From positions 56,623-120,622 of the forward strand of contig NZ_JAQVCN010000007.1 of NCBI RefSeq assembly GCF_028689785.1: a stretch of 64,000 bases of DNA, read 5' to 3'. Shown here one piece after another: positions 17,881 through 28,793 of the stretch. The translations under genes and the position numbers were made by a program. Below the pieces are notes generated by a model. It made no database searches. It saw nothing but the letters and a program-made list of their open reading frames with translations, and was not told the origin of the DNA. This stretch comes from Zoogloea sp. GTDB taxonomy: Bacteria > Pseudomonadota > Gammaproteobacteria > Burkholderiales > Rhodocyclaceae. Positions within the stretch are counted from its first letter, which is position 1. Every line of letters begins with the position of its first letter.

Positions 17881-18570
17881 ATGTGTTTGGTGCCCTTGCC
17901 CTGTATCCATCTTGTCACGCGGGATGCCGCAGCCTGCGGGCAGGTTGCGCTTCTGGCGAGCAGCCTGCCCGCAGGCTTCCGAGTCTGGCCGGATGCCGAC
18001 AGCTTCCTTTCTGCGCTTGACCGTGAAGCTACCGGAGCGCTTCTCGTCGAGCTTGCTGGTACTGGTCCGGAGCTGGCATTGCTGGGCCGCCTTGGCCTCA
18101 TGGGCATTGATTTGCCGGTGATCGTGCTGGCGCGTGACGCCACGGTGGAGCTATGCCGACAGGCCTTCAAGGCCGGTGCGCAGGAATTCCTGCCCCTGCC
18201 CGCCGCGGAGGGCAGCCTCCCGGAGGTTCTGCGCAAGGCCGTGGGCCAGCATGTGCTCGAACGCCAACGTCAGCAACGCTCCCGTCACGCGCGCAGCCTC
18301 TACACCCGTCTCTCCGAGCGGGAGCGGGAGGTGCTGGGCCTGGTGGTGGCGGGCCTGACCAACAAGGAAATCGCCCGGGCCCTGGTCGTATCGCCCCGCA
18401 CGGTGGAGGTTCACCGTTCCCGCCTTGCCGAAAAACTCGAGACGGACTCCCTGGCCCAATTGGTCCGGCAGTACGCCGATCTGGTGGACGAGGACGCTTG
18501 TCGTCCGGATCTGGTCTGCGGGCAGGCCTGGGGGGCGCCGCTGGCAGTGACTGCGCGGCGTCCGGTATGA
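17881..18570 (+). CDS. LuxR/FixJ-type regulator with a degenerate receiver domain
   Basis: A 229-residue protein. The C-terminal LuxR helix-turn-helix is intact (LSEREREVLGLVVAGLTNKE, then VSPRTVEVHRSRLAEKL). The N-terminal half looks like a receiver, but key positions are lost: the strand that should hold the phosphate-accepting aspartate reads GALLVELAG, the conserved lysine near QEFLPLPA is missing, and the acidic pair is reduced to one aspartate (LVTRDA). It is therefore probably not controlled by phosphorylation. It lies downstream of dctA and overlaps the TSUP gene (ATGA at 18567-18570). Its targets are unknown. Confidence 0.85.
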   Translation: MCLVPLPCIHLVTRDAAACGQVALLASSLPAGFRVWPDADSFLSALDREATGALLVELAGTGPELALLGRLGLMGIDLPVIVLARDATVELCRQAFKAGAQEFLPLPAAEGSLPEVLRKAVGQHVLERQRQQRSRHARSLYTRLSEREREVLGLVVAGLTNKEIARALVVSPRTVEVHRSRLAEKLETDSLAQLVRQYADLVDEDACRPDLVCGQAWGAPLAVTARRPV

Positions 18571-19355
18571 TGGATTTCGGTCTATCCGCGATGCCTCTCG
18601 AGTTCATCTTTCTTGGCGCTGTCGCCTTCTTTGCCGGCATGGTCGATGCAGTGGTCGGCGGTGGGGGGCTGATCCAGATCCCTGTCCTGCTCAGCCACTA
18701 TCCTCAGGTGGCCATTCCCACCCTGTTCGGCACCAACAAGCTGTCCAGCATCGCCGGAACCAGCGCCGCCCTGTGGCGCTACGCGCGAGCGGTGTCCATT
18801 CCCTGGACTGTGGTGGTGCCGGCGGCCCTGGCAGCCCTGCTTGGTGCCTGGGGCGGTGCTGCCGTAGTCGCCTGGCTGCCCCGCGACGCGATGCGTCCCC
18901 TGGTGCTGGTCATGATGCTGGCGGTGGCCGTCTACACCTTCCGGCGCAAGGATTTTGGCCATGCCGAGACCCGCGAACTGACCCCCGCCGACCGCTGGCG
19001 GGCGGTGGCCTTCGGGGGCGTGATCGGTTTCTACGACGGCTTTTTCGGGCCGGGGACCGGCAGCTTCCTGATCTTCGGTTTCGTGCGTCTGTTCGGCATG
19101 GACTTTCTGCGCGCTTCGGCCAGTGCCAAGCTCATCAACGTGGCCACCAATGTATCGGCCATCGGCTTCTTCGCCAGCCATGGGCCGCTGCTGTGGACTC
19201 TGGGGCTGGTGATGGCCGCCTGCAACCTCGCGGGTGCCCACATCGGCACTTGGCTCGCCCTGCGCCGCGGTACCGCCTTTGTGCGTCAGGCATTCCTGAT
19301 CGTGGTGTCGGTGCTGATCGCCAAGCTGGCGTGGGATATGGTGAAGACGGTGTAA
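18567..19355 (+). CDS. TSUP-family (TauE/SafE-like) membrane permease
   Basis: A 262-residue inner-membrane protein with about eight helices. The family motif GMVDAVVGGGGLIQIPVLL follows the first helix, and the second half repeats it as GFYDGFFGPGTGSFLIFGFV. TSUP proteins export or import small organic or sulfur anions such as sulfite or sulfoacetate; the substrate here is unknown. The first ATG overlaps the stop of the LuxR-type gene; ATG 18591 is an alternative, and neither has a strong ribosome site. Confidence 0.88.
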   Translation: MMDFGLSAMPLEFIFLGAVAFFAGMVDAVVGGGGLIQIPVLLSHYPQVAIPTLFGTNKLSSIAGTSAALWRYARAVSIPWTVVVPAALAALLGAWGGAAVVAWLPRDAMRPLVLVMMLAVAVYTFRRKDFGHAETRELTPADRWRAVAFGGVIGFYDGFFGPGTGSFLIFGFVRLFGMDFLRASASAKLINVATNVSAIGFFASHGPLLWTLGLVMAACNLAGAHIGTWLALRRGTAFVRQAFLIVVSVLIAKLAWDMVKTV

Positions 19356-19395
19356 AGGCCGTCATGGCGTTCCTCCGTCATCGCCAGGGGGCGCG

Positions 19396-20172
19396 CTAGC
19401 GGGGGCAGAACGCGTTGCGCACCCACGCCGTATAGGTTCGGCCCACGCGGATCTCGGCGCCGTCCCTCAGGGTGACGACCAAGGCGGCAAAAGGCGCCGG
19501 CCGGATGCGCACGATCGCATCGCGGCGGACGATGTGGCCACGGTGAATGCGCATGAACTCATCCGGGTCCAGGCGCCGTTCCAGCGCGGCGAGGCTGTCC
19601 TGATACAGGTATTGGGCGCCGCTGGCGTGGATGCGCACGTAATCGCCCTCCGCCTGGAAACGCAGGATGCTCTCCTGGGCGACCCGCAGGTGTTCGTCGC
19701 GAACCTTCACCCAGAAATCCCGGGCTGCCCGCTCGCGCTGGCCGAGGGCGCGCTTGAGGGCGGCAATGGTTTCCTGGAGCTCGGTGACGCGATCTATTTG
19801 CTGTCGCGATTCCACGGCGACGCGCGCCCGCTCCAGGGCAATGCCGAAGCGTCCTGCATCCACCGGCTTGGTCAGGTAGTCGAGGGCGTTGGCATCGAAG
19901 GCGCGCAGGGCGTGGTGATCGAAGGCCGTCACAAAGACCACCGCCGGCGCCTTCGGCCCCAGCCCTTCCATCACATCGAAACCGCTGCCGCCGGGCATCT
20001 GGATGTCGAGGAGCAGGATGTCCGGCCATGATTCCTCGATCTGGCGGCGGGCTTCGCCCACGTCGGACGCTTCGATGATCTGCCCGACCCATTCCAGCCT
20101 GCCCAGCAGGCGGAGCAGCCGGCTTCGGGCCAGGGGCTCGTCGTCGGCGATCAGCACCGTCAGTCCGGGCAC
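19396..20172 (-). CDS. LytTR response regulator (AlgR-like)
   Basis: A 258-residue response regulator. The receiver has LIADDEPLARSRLLRLLGRL, phosphate-acceptor segment DILLLDIQMPGGSGFD and the lysine of DYLTKPVDAGRF. A helical linker leads to a LytTR DNA-binding domain (RFQAEGDYVRIHA, later IRVGRTYTAWVRN). The start is GTG at 20172, chosen because GGAGG lies 5 bases before it and the receiver begins there. It overlaps the kinase stop by 13 bp. The pair resembles AlgZ/AlgR of pseudomonads, which govern exopolysaccharide and pili. A PEP-CTERM gene is divergent from the operon. Confidence 0.9.
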   Translation of the reverse strand: MPGLTVLIADDEPLARSRLLRLLGRLEWVGQIIEASDVGEARRQIEESWPDILLLDIQMPGGSGFDVMEGLGPKAPAVVFVTAFDHHALRAFDANALDYLTKPVDAGRFGIALERARVAVESRQQIDRVTELQETIAALKRALGQRERAARDFWVKVRDEHLRVAQESILRFQAEGDYVRIHASGAQYLYQDSLAALERRLDPDEFMRIHRGHIVRRDAIVRIRPAPFAALVVTLRDGAEIRVGRTYTAWVRNAFCPR

Positions 20173-21260
20173 GCTTGCCTCCACGGCAGATCGATGCTGA
20201 CCCGGTAGCGCCCGGGGGCAATGGGGCCCGACGAGAGGCGGCCATCCCCCTGAAACCGCAGCGTCAGGCGTTCGGCGACATTGCGCAGGCCTATCCCCAT
20301 GCCCACCGGCGTCTGCCTGCTGCCGCGCTCCGGCGGCATGTCGTTTTCCAGACTGATATGCAGGCGTTCGCCGTCCCGGCGGGCGGCCAGCACGATCTCC
20401 ACCGGTCCGCTGGTGGCCCCCACGCCGTGCTTGATCGCATTCTCGATCAGGGGCTGGAGGATGAGGCTGGGGACGAGGGCTCCACGCACGGCCCGGGGCA
20501 CCTCGATGCGAAAGCTCATGCGGTCGGAGAAGCGTTCCCGTTCGATGGCCAGGTATTCCTCCTGGAGCGTCAGCTCGTCCGCAAGAGGCAGATCGTGCAT
20601 GGGGTCGAGGGACAGGGTGGTGCGCATGAAGCTCGACAGGGACAGCACCATGCGCTCGGCCCGGCTGGCCGCGCCTTCCTCGATCAGTGCGGCGATGGAA
20701 TTGAGCGTATTGAACAGGAAGTGCGGATTGACCTGGTAGCGTAATGCCCGCATTTGCGTGCTCAGGGCTTCCTCGCGGATGGCGGCCAGCCGGCGCTCCC
20801 GTTCGCGCACCTCGAAATGATAGAGCAGGGCGACGAACAGGCAGGACCAGCCGAACAGCATCGACGCCCCCTCGATCAGCATGTAGCCCGAATAGACCGG
20901 GTCGAAACTCACGGGCTTGGGGTACTGGCACAGCATGTAGTTGAAGAAATCGACCGCCGTGAACACCGGCGCGGTGACGGCGGTCATCAGGAAGCACAGC
21001 AGGGCCTTGCGGGTGAAGGACAGGCGCCGCAGTCGGAACAGCAGCAGCGACATGCCATAGGTCATGACCGCGCCCGCGCCGAACAGCACGAACTTCAGCG
21101 GTGCCGACTCGATCGGGTCGATGTGGATGAAGTAGCCCAGCACGCTGTCGGCGACAAACATGCTGGCCCAATAGACCAGGCTCAGGCGCAGCGTCGCGCG
21201 GACGATGTCTTCGGGATAAGCCGCCGTGGCGGGGGCCCGCAGCCCGATGATGGTAGCCAT
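20160..21260 (-). CDS. LytS/AlgZ-type sensor histidine kinase
   Basis: A 366-residue membrane kinase. About four to five N-terminal helices (for example PLKFVLFGAGAVMTYGMSLL and SMLFGWSCLFVALLYHF) are followed by the His_kinase domain with the phosphorylated histidine in QVNPHFLFNTLNSIAALIEE. The ATPase domain follows with ILQPLIENAIKHGV and GMGIGLRNVAERL. No periplasmic sensor domain is visible. ATG 21260 was preferred to an upstream start because a GGAGG lies before it, although spaced 12 bases away. It is translationally coupled to the LytTR regulator. Confidence 0.88.
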   Translation of the reverse strand: MATIIGLRAPATAAYPEDIVRATLRLSLVYWASMFVADSVLGYFIHIDPIESAPLKFVLFGAGAVMTYGMSLLLFRLRRLSFTRKALLCFLMTAVTAPVFTAVDFFNYMLCQYPKPVSFDPVYSGYMLIEGASMLFGWSCLFVALLYHFEVRERERRLAAIREEALSTQMRALRYQVNPHFLFNTLNSIAALIEEGAASRAERMVLSLSSFMRTTLSLDPMHDLPLADELTLQEEYLAIERERFSDRMSFRIEVPRAVRGALVPSLILQPLIENAIKHGVGATSGPVEIVLAARRDGERLHISLENDMPPERGSRQTPVGMGIGLRNVAERLTLRFQGDGRLSSGPIAPGRYRVSIDLPWRQACPD

Positions 21261-21472
21261 GGCGGCATTATCCCTCCGCCGGGGCGGGCTGTTCGTGCAG
21301 TTCATCCCCCCGGATCAGCCATTGGCAGAAATCCCCCGCATTCGGCGGCACCACCGCTCCGCTTGCCTGAAAGTGCATGGCGGCTTGCAGGCGGCTGATT
21401 AGACTGCCGCGGAAATGCCGTGGGCAACGGGCTCCAGGCGCTTTTCATCAAATTTCTTCGCGGAGTCACATC

Positions 21473-22138
21473 TTGAAAACTCTTACCCGTGTTCTCGTTC
21501 TCACGGCCCTGCTCACGGGGGCGGCCCGTGCGGATGTCATTTCCTTTTCGGATTCGTATTCCCCGGGGGTGGCCAACAGCTGGAACCACAGCTTTGCCCT
21601 GGATCGCTTTGACACCCGCCTCGGCGTCTTGAATTCCGTGACCTTCAATTACGGTGGCAGCGTGACGAGCCAGTTCCGTCTGGAAAATCTCGAGGCCCGA
21701 CCTGTCACGCTGATGACCCAGGCCGGGGCCAACCTGGTCTTCTACGGGCCGGTGTCCAGAAGCATCGCGGCCTACGCGTCCGCCAGCGAAGCGGTGGGCG
21801 CCTTCGACGGTGTGGTGGACTACGGCGGCGTCTCCGGCGCGCTGATCGGCCCCGTCACGGCGACCAACGCCAATACCATGGGGCCGCTGGGGGCGCTGGC
21901 GGACCTGCTCGGGGTCGGGCGCTTCACCATCGATGCGCAAGCCTTCGGCTCGCCCTCGGCCCGCGGTGACGGCCAGCTTGCTGCGGATATCGTCACCGAA
22001 ATCACGGGATGGATCAGTGTGAGCTACGACTACACACCGACGGTCGGCAACCTTCCTGAGCCAGCGACCATGGCCTTGGTCGGCATCGCCGTGCTGGGCA
22101 TGGGCGGTCTGCGCCGCCGACGCGCGGTTGGCCTCTGA
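21473..22138 (+). CDS. PEP-CTERM exported protein
   Basis: A 221-residue secreted protein. It has signal peptide LTRVLVLTALLTGAARA, a beta-rich body starting DVISFSDSYSPG, and a C-terminal PEP-CTERM tail: PEPATMALVGIAVLGMGG followed by an arginine cluster. Such tails are recognised by exosortase (EpsH/XrtA) for processing and surface display. No exosortase is in this window. The likely start is TTG 21473, with GGAG eight bases upstream; an ATG much further upstream gives no signal peptide. The lipoprotein gene follows after 43 bp. Confidence 0.85.
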   Translation: MKTLTRVLVLTALLTGAARADVISFSDSYSPGVANSWNHSFALDRFDTRLGVLNSVTFNYGGSVTSQFRLENLEARPVTLMTQAGANLVFYGPVSRSIAAYASASEAVGAFDGVVDYGGVSGALIGPVTATNANTMGPLGALADLLGVGRFTIDAQAFGSPSARGDGQLAADIVTEITGWISVSYDYTPTVGNLPEPATMALVGIAVLGMGGLRRRRAVGL

Positions 22139-22181
22139 AGCCGGCGTCCGGCGCGCAGTGATTCAATTTCAAGGAGCTTTC

Positions 22182-23393
22182 ATGATGACTCAAGTTCAAC
22201 GATGGTCCCGATGGGCGCTGGGGAGCTGCCTGCTGCCCCTGCTCGCCGCCTGCGGTGGGGATGGCTCGGTGTCCGGCGTCGGCTACAGTGTCGGCGGGCA
22301 GCTGACCGGCCTGACTGCCGGGAAGAGTGTGGTGTTGCAGAACAATGGCAGGGACGACCTCACCATCACCGCCAACGGGGGCTTCACCTTTTCCCGGCTG
22401 GTGTCGGCCAATGGCACCTACGCCGTGACCGTCCGGACCCAGCCTGCGGGTCAGTCCTGTGCGCTGACCCGCGCCTCCGGCACTGTGACGGGCAACGTCA
22501 CCAATGTCAGCGTGCATTGCCAGGACATTTCCGCCGCCATCATCAAGCCCATCTACCTTGCCGACACCTATCGTGCCGATCGTGCCGGTTTGCTCACGCA
22601 GGCCAATGGACGAGGGGCGAGCGGCTATTCCTATTTGTCCGGGCTGGCGATTTCCGCCTCGGAGTACATCAACCTCTATGTGAAGGATCTGGCCACGACC
22701 TACACCTGGGAGGCGCTTGACCTTCCCTCCAGCGCCGCCGACCTGCAGGCCCAACTCAATGCCCAGGGGGCGCGAGGCTATGCGCACAGCGGCTTCCTGA
22801 CCGACGGCAATACCAACAGCGTGTATTACGTGAAGGATGCTCAGGGTCTGGCGCCGTTCAGCTATGAGTTGCTCCCGGCCCAGAACAGCAGTACCGCCTT
22901 CCTCAGCCAGGCCAACGCCCAGGGGGCGCGGGGCTTTCACCTGGTGGGGAATTTCATCATCGGGGGCAGCACCGTGGCGATCTATGGCAAGGACAGTAGC
23001 AGCGCGCGCTATACCTATGCGCTTCAGGCCTCGACCGGCTACGCCGCACCCGAGAACTTCCTCGTCCAGGCCAACGGGCAAGGGCAGCAGGGATATCGCT
23101 TTGTCGGGGAGTATTTTTTTTCGGGTGAAGCAGGGGGGCAGGCATCGAAGAACATCTACGTGAAGGACACGACCCAGAGCGCCACCTTCGATTACAAGGC
23201 GCTGGCGGTCACCACCGGGGGCAGCGCGTTGATCTCGCAGGCCAATGGGGAGGGCCAGTCCGGCTATTTCTATGCCGGGTCGATGATCTTCTTTCCCAAC
23301 GGCCAGACGCAGCCCGGTGTGACCCGCAACCTTTACGGCAGGCCGATCAACTGCACAGGCGCGGTGCTGTGCCGCGGCAGCAAGCAGCTTTGA
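22182..23393 (+). CDS. repeat-containing lipoprotein of unknown function
   Basis: A 403-residue predicted lipoprotein with lipobox LLAACGG (acylated Cys24). Residues about 34-110 form a beta domain common in proteobacterial lipoproteins (VVLQNNGRDDLTITANGGFT through NVTNVSVHC). The rest is about five tandem repeats of 45-55 residues. Each starts with a QAN-G-GY-type core, for example LLTQANGRGASGYSYLSG, FLSQANAQGARGFHLVGN and LISQANGEGQSGYFYAGS, and often continues to a YVKD-like strand. AAGGAG precedes the start. It lies 43 bp after the PEP-CTERM gene, probably co-transcribed. I cannot name the repeat family. Confidence 0.8.
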   Translation: MMTQVQRWSRWALGSCLLPLLAACGGDGSVSGVGYSVGGQLTGLTAGKSVVLQNNGRDDLTITANGGFTFSRLVSANGTYAVTVRTQPAGQSCALTRASGTVTGNVTNVSVHCQDISAAIIKPIYLADTYRADRAGLLTQANGRGASGYSYLSGLAISASEYINLYVKDLATTYTWEALDLPSSAADLQAQLNAQGARGYAHSGFLTDGNTNSVYYVKDAQGLAPFSYELLPAQNSSTAFLSQANAQGARGFHLVGNFIIGGSTVAIYGKDSSSARYTYALQASTGYAAPENFLVQANGQGQQGYRFVGEYFFSGEAGGQASKNIYVKDTTQSATFDYKALAVTTGGSALISQANGEGQSGYFYAGSMIFFPNGQTQPGVTRNLYGRPINCTGAVLCRGSKQL

Positions 23394-23456
23394 GGCGGGT
23401 TGTTGTGTCTGCGTGGGGGGGGGGGCGAATTTTTCAATCCGCTTATTGCTGGTTGA

Positions 23457-24023
23457 GGCTTTGCTGGGTGGATTTCCCGGCGTTTGGCGCATCGTTGGCC
23501 GGGATTTCGCCCCGGCGGGCGACCTACTTTCTTGCTTCGCCAAGAAAGTAGGCAAAGAAGGCGACCCGGCTTCACCGGTCGGCCTTCGGCCGACTGCCCT
23601 GCGCTGCTCCCAACGGGCGGCCGGCGCGGAACTCGCCCTTCGGACTCAGACAGCCGCGCCGGACTTCCCCGCCCGTTGCTGCGCTGCTCGGCGGCTCAGA
23701 CGGGCTTTCCGCCAAGCACCGAGCCTCTCCGGAAGCCGATATGGCGACCGACCGTTGATCACCTGCATTTTCTTTCCCCTCTGACGTGCCGACTGGAGGT
23801 GATGACGGGCGGAAAAAGGGCTTCGCATGTCTGAGCCCGAAGGGCGAGTTTGCGAAGACCCCGCCCGGCATTGCCGGAAGGAGGGAACCCCCGAAGGGGG
23901 CGCGGCAGCGGGGTACGTTTCTTTGCCTTCTTTCTTGTCGTACAACAAGAAAGAAGGTCGCCCGCCGGGGGCGAGTCCCCGGCCAATGTGACATCAAACA
24001 CCGGAAATCCGCCCAGTAAAGCC
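23457..24023. repeat. inverted pair of extragenic repeat elements
   Basis: The 678-bp gap between the lipoprotein gene and thiC holds two copies of one repeat in opposite orientation. The left copy begins near 23457 and the right copy, read on the minus strand, begins at 24023; they share about 75 bp with few differences before a hairpin. Hairpins are CCTACTTTCTTG (23523-23534) with its complement (23541-23552), and a 13-bp stem at 23926-23938/23945-23957. A further shared block around AACTCGCCCTTCGG lies inside (about 23630 and, inverted, 23850). Reading frames here look like extragenic-repeat artefacts, not genes. Confidence 0.75.
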
Positions 24024-24071
24024 TCACCCCGTAAGGCAAAGGGGGTAAGGGGCCTCCGGCCCCCGCCAACC

Positions 24072-26120
<2,049 letters not shown>

Positions 26121-26320
26121 GTATGGCCCGCAAAGTACTGGAAGCGCTTTGTAAAGGCAAGATTTGGCGGGGTTTTTGTGGTTTTCCACATGTGGCGGCG
26201 GGGTTTGCAGAGAAGGTCGGTGCGGAGGGCTGGGGCGCCGGCTAAAGCTTTTGGGCCGGGATGCCGAAATGTGGGGCATTCGGGCCTTGTATGGCCCCGC
26301 ACTCTTCCGGAGAAGAAAAC

Positions 26321-27796
26321 ATGCGCTCACGCATGCATCCCCTCGCTGCACTTCTGCTGGCTGCAGGCACGTCCTCGGTCCTGGCCGCAGACTGGCAGAT
26401 GATTGCTTCCGACAAGAAGCGCACCATCGAACTCGACCGCGCCAGTATCCTCCAGTCCGACCCGGGCACAAAGGTGGCCTGGGGGCGCATCGTACTGGCC
26501 GAGTCCGAGGCCGAGGCTGCGGGCTACACCACCGTGAAGGCCCTCAACCGCTATGACTGCCGCAACCAGACTTTTGCCACCATCAAGCGCGTCTATCTGG
26601 ACGCCGATTCGTCGGTGGTGAAGGACGAGAAGGTCAAGGTTGAAAAGGACATGCCAGTGGCGGCCGGCAGCGTGGATGAGAAGTTGTGGCGCGACGTGTG
26701 CAAGCCCACTGGCGGCGGCGCGCCCAAGAATATCTCCCAGCTGGCGATGAACGCCTCCAAGGCCGCCCAGGCGGCCCAGGCCGGCAAGCAGGATTTGCGG
26801 GTGGCGGACTATCGTCCGGTCAAGGGCACCGAAAGGCCGGCTGTGACCAAGGTGTCCGAGGGGAAGGGTGATCACGCCAACGAGCCGGCAATTCCGATCA
26901 AGAGGAACTTCATCGACAAGCCTGCCCCGCCTCCCAAGGCCGAGCCGGTGCCCGAGAAGCCTGTCCAGGCAGAAGCGCCTCCGCCTGAAGTGCGGCGGGT
27001 GCCGGCCTATGTGCCGCCGCCGCGTCCGCGGCCCCGGGTGGTACGTTCGCCGGTGGTGTCCGGTGAGGCCTACGCTGCTCATGGCGCAGGGGGCCCTGGT
27101 ACGCCGCTGGCCCATCATGAGATTCACTGGAGCTACGAGGGGGAGGGCGCACCAGCCAACTGGGGCACACTCAAGCCGGAATGGCAGCTGTGCAACGTGG
27201 GCGAGCGGCAGTCGCCGATCGACATCCGTGACGGCATCAAGGTGGATCTGGAGCCGATCCGCTTTGATTACCGCCCGTCCAATTTCCGCATCATCGACAA
27301 CGGGCACACCATCCAGGTGAATCTGGGCCCGGGCAACACCATCGCAGTGATGGGGCGCACATACGACCTGGTCCAGTTCCACTTCCATCGCCCCTCCGAG
27401 GAGCGCATCAACGGCAAGGGCTTCGACATGGTGGTGCACCTGGTGCACAAGGATCTGGACGGCCGCCTGGCGGTGCTGGCAGTGCTGCTGGAACGGGGGC
27501 AGGCCCACCCGGTAATGCAGACCCTGTGGAATAACCTGCCCCTCGAGAAGCACTCCGATTACTCGCCCGAGGGCGTGGCCATCGACCTCAACCAGTTGCT
27601 GCCCGAGAACCGCAGCTACTACACCTACATGGGCTCCCTCACCACGCCGCCGTGCAGCGAGGGGGTGATGTGGATGGTGATGAAGCAGCCGGCTCAGGTG
27701 TCCGCCGAGCAGATCGCCATCTTCTCCCGGCTGTATCCCATGAACGCCCGGCCGGTGCAGTCCGTCCGCGGGCGCCTGATCAAGGAGTCACGCTGA
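26321..27796 (+). CDS. periplasmic alpha-carbonic anhydrase with N-terminal Adhesin_E-like domain
   Basis: A 491-residue exported protein. Signal peptide MHPLAALLLAAGTSSVLAA is followed by a domain at about residues 25-130 (WQMIASDKKRTIELDRASIL, conserved cysteines) that resembles surface-adhesin E-type domains. A proline-rich linker follows (about 205-250), then a complete alpha-carbonic anhydrase at about 265-491. Zinc histidines are in VQFHFHRPSEE and MVVHLVH, and SLTTPPCSEGV is the usual substrate-side motif. It would interconvert CO2 and bicarbonate in the periplasm. Most bacterial alpha-CAs have only the catalytic domain. GGAG precedes ATG 26321. It may serve the same inorganic-carbon physiology as sbtA. 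Confidence 0.9.
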   Translation: MRSRMHPLAALLLAAGTSSVLAADWQMIASDKKRTIELDRASILQSDPGTKVAWGRIVLAESEAEAAGYTTVKALNRYDCRNQTFATIKRVYLDADSSVVKDEKVKVEKDMPVAAGSVDEKLWRDVCKPTGGGAPKNISQLAMNASKAAQAAQAGKQDLRVADYRPVKGTERPAVTKVSEGKGDHANEPAIPIKRNFIDKPAPPPKAEPVPEKPVQAEAPPPEVRRVPAYVPPPRPRPRVVRSPVVSGEAYAAHGAGGPGTPLAHHEIHWSYEGEGAPANWGTLKPEWQLCNVGERQSPIDIRDGIKVDLEPIRFDYRPSNFRIIDNGHTIQVNLGPGNTIAVMGRTYDLVQFHFHRPSEERINGKGFDMVVHLVHKDLDGRLAVLAVLLERGQAHPVMQTLWNNLPLEKHSDYSPEGVAIDLNQLLPENRSYYTYMGSLTTPPCSEGVMWMVMKQPAQVSAEQIAIFSRLYPMNARPVQSVRGRLIKESR

Positions 27797-27821
27797 GGGG
27801 GCACTGATCACGCGAGAAAGG

Positions 27822-27846
27822 GGCCGGTCTGTGGATCGGCCTTTTT
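27822..27846 (+). terminator. terminator after the carbonic anhydrase gene
   Basis: GGCCGGTC (27822-27829) pairs with GATCGGCC (27834-27841) with one G-U pair, followed by TTTTT. Confidence 0.9.
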
Positions 27847-27917
27847 CATATGAGCCCGGCCGTGGTGTCTTTCTGCAGATGAAAGCCCCGCCCCAAATTG
27901 CCCGCAGCCAGCGCGGG

Positions 27918-28793
27918 TCAAGCGATTTGCATCAGCCAGTTCTCCACCGTCGCAACCGCCTCGGATACTTGCCGTCGGGTGGGTTTCAGCAGATGGTAGG
28001 CCATGCCGTCGAGTACGGGCTCGGCGACGATCTGAAGCAGCCCCATGCGCAGTTCTTCTTCGACCAGCAGCAGGCTCAGTAAGGCGACGCCCTGGCCTGC
28101 GACAGCGGCCTGTATGGCATGGCTTTCCTCGGAGTACCTGATGCCGGAGGACAGGTCTTCGGGGGCGTGTCCAGTCTTGCACGCCCAGGCAGCCCAGGTC
28201 AGGTCCACGGGCTGTGGGCGGTGCCAGTCGAAATGGATTCGTGGCCATTGCGCCGCATCCTGGCTGATTGCTGCCCGTAGTTCCGGGCTGGCGACGGGGG
28301 CGAAGTGATCTTCCCGCCACAGGCAGGCGATGACTTCGGGATAACGGCCGTGCCCGTACCTGATCGCCAGATCCGCCGTGCCGGCGTTGAGGTCAACGGG
28401 GGCATTGGAGGCATGGACGTGCAGGTCGATGTCTGGGTGGGTTGACTGGAATGCGTTCAGCCTGGGCACGAGTCACTTGGTGGCAAAGGCGGGCGTGACC
28501 GACAGCGTCACCGACGCCCGCGCGGGCCTGCGTACCTGTTCGATAGCCTCGGCGATGATCTGAAAGCCGCTGCTCGTTGCCGAGAGCAAGGTCTGACCAC
28601 AGGGCGTCAGTTCGACGGCGCGAACCTTGCGCACGAACAATGGACGTTCGATGTACGCCTCCAGTACCCGGATGCGGTGGCTGATTGCCGTGGCTGTTAC
28701 GGACAGCTCTTCCGCCGCCTGCTTGAAACTACGCAGGCGGGCAGCGGCCTCGAAGGCGCGCAAGGCGCTGAGGGAGGGGAGTCGGAGTGTCAT
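27918..28793 (-). pseudogene. LysR-family regulator (GcvA-like) interrupted by one in-frame stop
   Basis: A full-length LysR gene (291 codons if read through) whose only defect is TGA at 28473-28475. The N-terminal part has the helix-turn-helix SFKQAAEELSVTATAISHRI. The frame reaches VTPAFATK, then the stop, then LVPRLNAFQSTHPDIDLHV in the same frame. GcvA-like LysR proteins usually have tryptophan at this point (FATKWLVPRL), so TGG has probably become TGA. The rest is complete to the C-terminus. A sequencing error is possible. It is divergent from azoR, 115 bp away, and was probably its regulator. The fragment before the stop would still encode the DNA-binding domain. Confidence 0.85.

Noticed and set aside
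20173..21171. Upstream extension of the LytTR regulator frame
   Set aside because: The extension is an out-of-frame reading of the kinase gene; the GTG start with GGAGG at 20172 fits the family.
23415..23425. Run of 11 G as a phase-variation switch
   Set aside because: It lies after the lipoprotein stop and outside any promoter or coding frame I can support.
23457..24023. Several short open frames in the repeat region
   Set aside because: They run through the hairpins and inverted copies on both strands, lack ribosome sites and look like typical extragenic-repeat artefacts.
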